Positions 57,745 to 64,000 of a stretch of 64,000 bases of DNA are shown piece after piece. The DNA is from Euryodendron excelsum (lineage: Eukaryota > Streptophyta > Magnoliopsida > Ericales > Pentaphylacaceae), in assembly GCA_033060915.1 (NCBI GenBank), contig CM065381.1, positions 30,005,836 to 30,069,835 on the forward strand, written 5' to 3'. The translations under genes and the position numbers were made by a program. Each line of letters starts with the position of its first letter. The first letter of the stretch is position 1. Below the pieces are notes generated by a model. That model saw only the letters and a program-made list of their open reading frames with translations. It had not been told where the DNA came from and made no database searches.

Positions 57745-58630
57745 AAACGGCCCTTACGGTCCAACGGTATCGTTGAATAGCGCATCGGTTACAGAAGATT
57801 TGTAACGGAGAATATCAAGTCACACCGGAACGCCCGATATAGCGCCGTATCGTGTCCGTTACGGCGTCACGTGGACCGTAACGGCTGTTCCAAACCGTTA
57901 CAGATGAACTGAAACAAAGGGAAAGGAAAAGAGAAAGAAGAACCAGATCACTGAGAAAGAAGAACTAGGTCACTGTTTGAGCTTTGTTCGATCGTTGTCG
58001 GTGCTGCCTGTCGCCTGTCGCTTGTTGGCCGTCCGGGATTTAGCTTCTGTGCTTCAGATCTAGGTTCAGATCTGCTTTAATGCTTCAAATCTAGGTTCAG
58101 ATCTCCAGCCAGATCAGTAAACCCCCCCCCCCCCCTCTCTCTCTATCTCTCTCTCTCTCGCGTTTGAGTCGATGAGTTTCAGACTGACTGTTTGAACTTC
58201 TCCCCTTATTTTATTTTCTTTGATTAGTAAGTGACCCAGAATCTTTAACTTTCCAGAGTCTCCTTGTTAAATGACCCAGATTGTTTAAACAAATACTTGT
58301 ATAATTAATACATGAATTCCCAAACTCAGTTAATCATCTAACTGTGAACTTGTAAAAGAAATAGTGTTATATTATAATAATTGTAGTAGGCATGTATAAA
58401 TTAATAAACATAACATTTAAGTCTATTAAAATTCATCAAAAAGGCCATCTAAAATAGTAACATAAACTATTTTGGAACTAAAACATGTGTAATAACAAAT
58501 TTTATAAAAAATTGTTAATCATAAAAAAAAATTCATGACCGCAATAACCGCATCCCGTTACATAACACTCGTGACGTCCGCAACCGTTACACCGCAACCG
58601 CATCTACGTCTCAATCCGTAATCCCAATTT
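57745..58630. mobile_element. GC-rich island with clustered CCGTTACGG/GTAACGG motifs
   Basis: 57745-57905 and 58540-58625 are dense in 'ccgttac', 'gtaacgg' and 'cgcaaccg' on both strands. Between them lie a leader-like purine/CT segment (57910-58165), a duplicated 'tctaggttcagatct' (58060-58105) and a poly-C/CT tract (58121-58160). Clustered short motifs near both ends recall subterminal transposase sites of hAT (Ac-like) elements. No clear terminal inverted repeats or coding were found, so the class is open. Confidence 0.4.
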
Positions 58631-58639
58631 AGTTCTAGG

Positions 58640-58793
58640 CGCGGTATATATGTATATATATTATATATATACACACATGCCAAGATACTCGTACTCCTAC
58701 CTGTTTTCGGTTTGGACAGTAAAACTTCCACATCCTAGATAATCTTTTAACGTTAGAAATTCCTAAAAAAAACCCCAAAGGTAACGTTGTACG
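58640..58793 (-). repeat. Fragment of F-box upstream flank
   Basis: 'gtactcctacctgttttcgg' (58690) with a TATA-rich lead matches the upstream blocks of copies 2 to 4. It is probably the displaced continuation of the copy 5 upstream region, separated from it by 2.8 kb of inserted DNA. Confidence 0.5.
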
Positions 58794-59577
58794 CAGTGGC
58801 GGGACAGGATTTTGGTTTGCGGGGGGGAGGGGGGAATTTTTTTTGGTTGATGAGAGAATTAAGGAAAATATTTTAATTTTTGAAAGATTAATACACTATA
58901 TAATATTCTAAATATTTAAAATTTTACAAAGATAAAGAAAAATTTAATACATAGAATATAAAGGAGATTTTTAAAACTTTGAAAGGCCGTGGCCCATGCC
59001 TGTTCTCTTTGTCTGCAATTAAGTAACATAATTAATTCTAAACTAATACAATAAATACGATAATAATCAAAATTTTATATGCTAACATTAAATGTTTCTT
59101 TCACAAAACAACGTTCAAATAAAAGTAAATAAAAAATTACAATAATCATCTTCATTGTTTCATATTGTGAAACCTTTGTCAAATAGTTTCATTGTCTATG
59201 ATTTTGAATATGTCATTTTCAATATATGATACCAAGCAATCATTCATCCACTCATTTCATATGCGATTGTATAATGGAGTCTTAATAATCTTCATTGCAA
59301 AAAAAACTCTCTCAACCAATTGGTAGACAATTGTCCTTCTTTGTTTGAACTAACTTTTGAACAACCCCACCAATACTTATCACTTCTAAAAATTTATAAT
59401 TAGAGTTATATTTAGAATGTAAGTCTTCAGTTGATTATTAAATACCATAAGCTTAAGTAAAGAAAAATTATTAGAATAAAACTCAACAAATATAAAATGA
59501 ATCGGGTTAAAAAAAATTTCTCTCCAAATTTCAAGTGAACGACCACCTACTCTCGACTTTTGGTCAGTCCGCCCCTA
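58794..59577 (-). mobile_element. hAT element remnant with 8-bp duplication
   Basis: The ends are CAGTGGCGGGAC (left) and, reversed, TAGGGGCGGACTGA (right), imperfect hAT-type inverted repeats. The flanks are GTTGTACG (58786-58793) and GTTGTAAG (59578-59585), an 8-bp duplication with one mismatch. Inside, on the minus strand, lies a degraded transposase C-terminus (59140-59325). Confidence 0.75.
59140..59325 (-). pseudogene. hAT transposase C-terminal (dimerisation) remnant
   Basis: Minus-strand reading gives VERVFFAMKIIKTPLYNRI, stop, NEWMNDCLVSYIENDIFKII, DNETI, stop, QRFHNMK. This is the pattern of the hAT dimerisation region in plant ZMYM1/TTF-type transposases (usually ...ERaFSAMKiIKtrLRNrM.dewl.DcLv.YiE). 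At least three stops are present and the catalytic part is missing. Confidence 0.75.
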
Positions 59578-59585
59578 GTTGTAAG

Positions 59586-60980
<1,395 letters not shown>

Positions 60981-61350
60981 AAGGGGTGAACATCGACAGG
61001 ACGGGCCAGGCTTTCACTAATTTTTTTATCGGGCCTAAAATTAAATCTCAAGTCCACTAACAATTAAAAACTAAAATCTCAAGCTTGCCCAAGCCTACCT
61101 TTTTAACCTTTAATAAATGTTTTTTCTTTAAAAATAATGTAAAATAATATAAAATTAATACTTAAATATACTAAAATATAAAAAAAATATTATTTTATAT
61201 ATATTTTAGACCAGGAGGGGATGAGCTAGGCTTCAAAGATAATTTCCAAGCTCGCCTATTAATCTAATCAAGTCTAAAAATAAATCTCAAGCCCAAATGA
61301 TGGGTGGGCTTGGACGAACCAAGTGACCATTGAGCCTGTAGCCATCCCTA
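60981..61350. mobile_element. Non-autonomous hAT element, perfect ATTTGAAT duplication
   Basis: The left end AAGGGGTGAACATCG and the reverse of the right end TAGGGATGGCTACAGG form imperfect inverted repeats. ATTTGAAT lies on both sides (60973-60980 and 61351-61358). 370 bp, with 'gggcc' and 'aagccc' motifs near the ends, no coding. Confidence 0.75.
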
Positions 61351-61358
61351 ATTTGAAT

Positions 61359-62369
61359 GTCCTATTCTCCTTATATATTGTTTTTATTAACTAAAATTGT
61401 GGCCTTTAAACCAAAAAAGATAACAGAAAAAATTAGTCTTAGGAAAAGACTAGCTTTTTTTTACCTATTGGAGTTACAATTGTATCCTTATCATCCTTCA
61501 TATTGACTTGATTAATATCTCCATGCTTTAAATTTTATTTGAGACCCCTCGCATAGTAATTTTATTAGAGACCTAAAAAGTTTTAAAAAATTGAATTATA
61601 AGTTGATAAAGCCATTTAATGTCAATAATTTAAAACAAAAAGTTCATAGAGCAATCTGAGGTCCCTACCCAAAGAATTAGGGAAGAGAAAAAGAAAAAAA
61701 AATAGCAATTAGAGAATACATGTACCAGGAAATGGATAAAACTTTTTTCACATTTTTGCTTTCAACTTTCATAGGCATTTACAGATGATAAACTAGAAAG
61801 ACATGAATATACATACATATATATATATATATACTTTTTATTTTTGGTGGAATGGGGCATAAATGAAAGGTAGGGGATAATAGGAAAGAGCGTTGAAATT
61901 CAGAGGGCAAAAATTAACATGCATGAAACAAAGAGGACAAAAATGAGATTTTTTCTCAACTTTTTAAATGTATAAGTTTTACCTTTCTTTCAAGCAAATA
62001 AAATATATTATCTATATATATATATATCTATATATCCATGACAAATTGATAGGCATTCTGCAAAATAAAAGGAATAAAGCCAATGTCTTCTTAATGCAAC
62101 AAAGTTAAAAAAATAATTTATCAAATGTTAACATCTGTTTAAGTGCAATACGAATCTAATCAAAATAAGACTTCAAGGATCAAGAACTTCCCTGTTCAGA
62201 ACCCGTGTCTTTTCATTTGTATCCCTTACAAATTCAGATGAAAATGATTCAAAAAAGACTAATTATATGTCTCGCAAAGATTTAAGCACTTTCAACTTTG
62301 AAGTAATAGCAACGTAATTACAAAGCTACAAAAGCATACTTACAACTTATTGTTGGTGTGCGCCATAGG
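61359..62369. other. AT-rich intergenic DNA
   Basis: No gene is recognised. (TA)n tracts lie at 61815-61832 and 62011-62034. Confidence 0.5.
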
Positions 62370-63235
62370 AGTAATGTTATACAAACAAGAATTTTGTATG
62401 AAATTTTTATACAGTTTGTTAGAAAGTTGTGGCTATTTGTAGTATTTCATTTCAAATCAAAACACTTGCTATTTTGATATAATTTTAAAAATATCCTTAC
62501 CACATCATTTGGTGGAGTTTTTTGTACAACAATTTTCTAAAAATAAAATTTTTCGGTGATAATTTATACAAAATTTGTGTGCAGAATCATATAGTTGAAT
62601 GGGACAAATGTTCTGTAATAAGGTAAGATTAATTATAACACTAGGATTTAAACATTAAAGTGTAAAACCCTACATAGAGAGTAAAAGATCATAATGTAAT
62701 CTAAAAACATTTGTACTACCTACTTACTAAATCTTTATCTAGTTGAATGAGAGTCGTTCCACTTAAAACAAAAAGAAAGTGCTATTCTTACAGAAAATTA
62801 TATAAAAAATAACACCAAAATGATGTGACAATAACATTTTTATAATTAAGTGTTATCATGATTGGTGTTTTGTTTTAGAATGAATGACTCTTATTCAATT
62901 ATATCATTCTAGTGATAAATTATATATGAATTATCTAATTGCATAGCACTACCCTAAAACAAAAGGAAAATATTATCCTTACAAAAAAATTCATATATAA
63001 CCTCTCACCAAAATGATGTGGCAGTAGTAGTTTTATAATTAAAAGTCTTTATGGTGGGTGTTTTGTATTGAACTGAGAAGCTCTTATTCAGACACAGTAT
63101 TATGTATGAATTTTGTATTTGTGTATCATTTATCCAAAATAAAATACCACTTAGGATGACTTTTAATTATAAACACACTATTGCTATATCATCTTGGTAG
63201 ATTTTTTGTACAGGATTTCTAAAAGAGTACGAAAT
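62370..63235. repeat. Cluster of four copies of a short MITE family
   Basis: Units at about 62370-62590, 62778-62955, 62967-63136 and 63146-63235. They share 'aaaatgatgtgrcagta', 'tttataattaa', 'atggtgggtgttttgt' and 'tgtatgaattttgtatt'. Other copies lie at 29420-29565 and 32535-33115. No coding. Confidence 0.65.
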
Positions 63236-63269
63236 TTTCAAATTAGTTGGATTTACTTTTACTTCCAAT

Positions 63270-64000
63270 TAATCAACCTAATTAATCACATACTAAGCTA
63301 AAATCACATGCAAAGATAATAAAACAACCACACAATGAACGCATTATTTTTGCATGGAAAACCAATACAGGAAAAACTTTATCAACTCAAAACTCACAAA
63401 TCTAAATTGAATTGAATTTTCTCACACCTATCGCGCTTCACCATTCTCTTATGCTTAGACCATGACAAGAACCATGCTACGAATACCCAATGTTGATGCT
63501 CCACCAAGACTAACCTTTGTTGACGATTTGAAATTCTTCATCTTACTAAGAAGTGAGCAAAGGTTATGAAGACTTTAGAAATCACCTTAGATGTGTATAG
63601 AAGTTATAAGAATTGCCTCCAACCCTAAATGGGCATTTGATGTATATAGAAAACCCCAAAAACGCATCCAAAACGGAAGTTCCAAAACTAGAAGTTTTAA
63701 TAGTCGCTCTAGCAGGAAGAGGGCAGAAAAGAGCAAACCTCTTCGCTCTAGTGACAAGAGAACGAGACTAGAGTGAACGCCATTATTGAACTTTTGATAA
63801 AAAAACTATTTCTTTGCTATAGAGAGAAGAGAGCGAACCTCGCTCTAGCAAGAGAAGGGCGCAAGAAAGCGAAGGCTTTTCATAATTCCTCACAAGCCTT
63901 TCTTTGCTCTAGCTAGAGAAGAGCAGGAAGAGAGCAAAGCTCACTACCTTCAAATAATTGTTAACAAGCTTTTCTTTACTCTAGCCAAAGAAGATTGGAA
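63270..64000. mobile_element. Probable LTR retroelement end, cut by window edge
   Basis: 'atttttgcatggaaaaccaa' and 'caggaaaaact' resemble the leader part of the LTR at 30064-30460. 63690-63960 has repeated 'cgctctagcaagagaagag'-type units with inverted CTCTAG/CTAGAG pairs. No LTR end was identified before the window stops. Confidence 0.35.

Overview
The window is nuclear DNA from a flowering plant, most likely a eudicot. The base composition is AT-rich and the genes have introns. Both working genes belong to the plant F-box/LRR/FBD family. Most of the rest consists of plant-type LTR retrotransposons, hAT elements, MITE-like hairpins and Helitron-like ends. I cannot name the species from sequence alone.

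Host genes. A small F-box/FBD family fills the window as diverged duplicates. Copy 1 (7493-9558, plus) and copy 5 (53082-55629, minus) look intact: each has three exons, phase-0 introns at the same codons and open reading through to an FBD-type C-terminus. Copies 2 (23956-29216), 3 (29940-32270) and 4 (40132-43319 plus a 5' flank from 49085) are broken. The copies share 3' flank (9640-10080, 39650-40130, 52565-53060) and 5' flank, so whole gene units were duplicated. The only other host-like coding sequence is a fragment of a cytochrome P450 N-terminus (57106-57411).

Mobile DNA, left to right: a SINE-like 3' part (1-265); Helitron-like ends (1139, 3537); two TIR elements with GC-rich, gene-like interiors (3685-5178, 5287-6599); a MITE (6866-7226) just upstream of copy 1; a hAT element (10509-11020); a Ty3/gypsy region with a broken gag (13127-16888, split by a 1.7-kb LTR-like insertion), no recognisable pol, and an antisense plant-mobile-domain ORF (18837-20655); an LTR fragment (22440-23955) fused to F-box copy 2; a 4.66-kb solo LTR (24330-28987, duplication ACGTT) inside copy 2; a 2.0-kb TRIM-like element (30064-32100, AAATC) in the 5' UTR of copy 3; an inverted 4.99-kb relative of the solo LTR (33186-38173, CTAAC); a 1.6-kb TRIM-like element (41269-42902, GTGTT) and a 5.8-kb copia-like element (43320-49084), both in copy 4; further Helitron-like ends; a hAT remnant that still shows its transposase C-terminus (58794-59577); a 125-base C tract (60150-60274); and a cluster of short MITE copies (62370-63235).

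How it fits together: the window records birth and death of one F-box subfamily. Duplicates were made and then cut up by successive LTR insertions, several datable by their target-site duplications. Two copies remain that probably still encode substrate receptors of SCF ubiquitin ligases.
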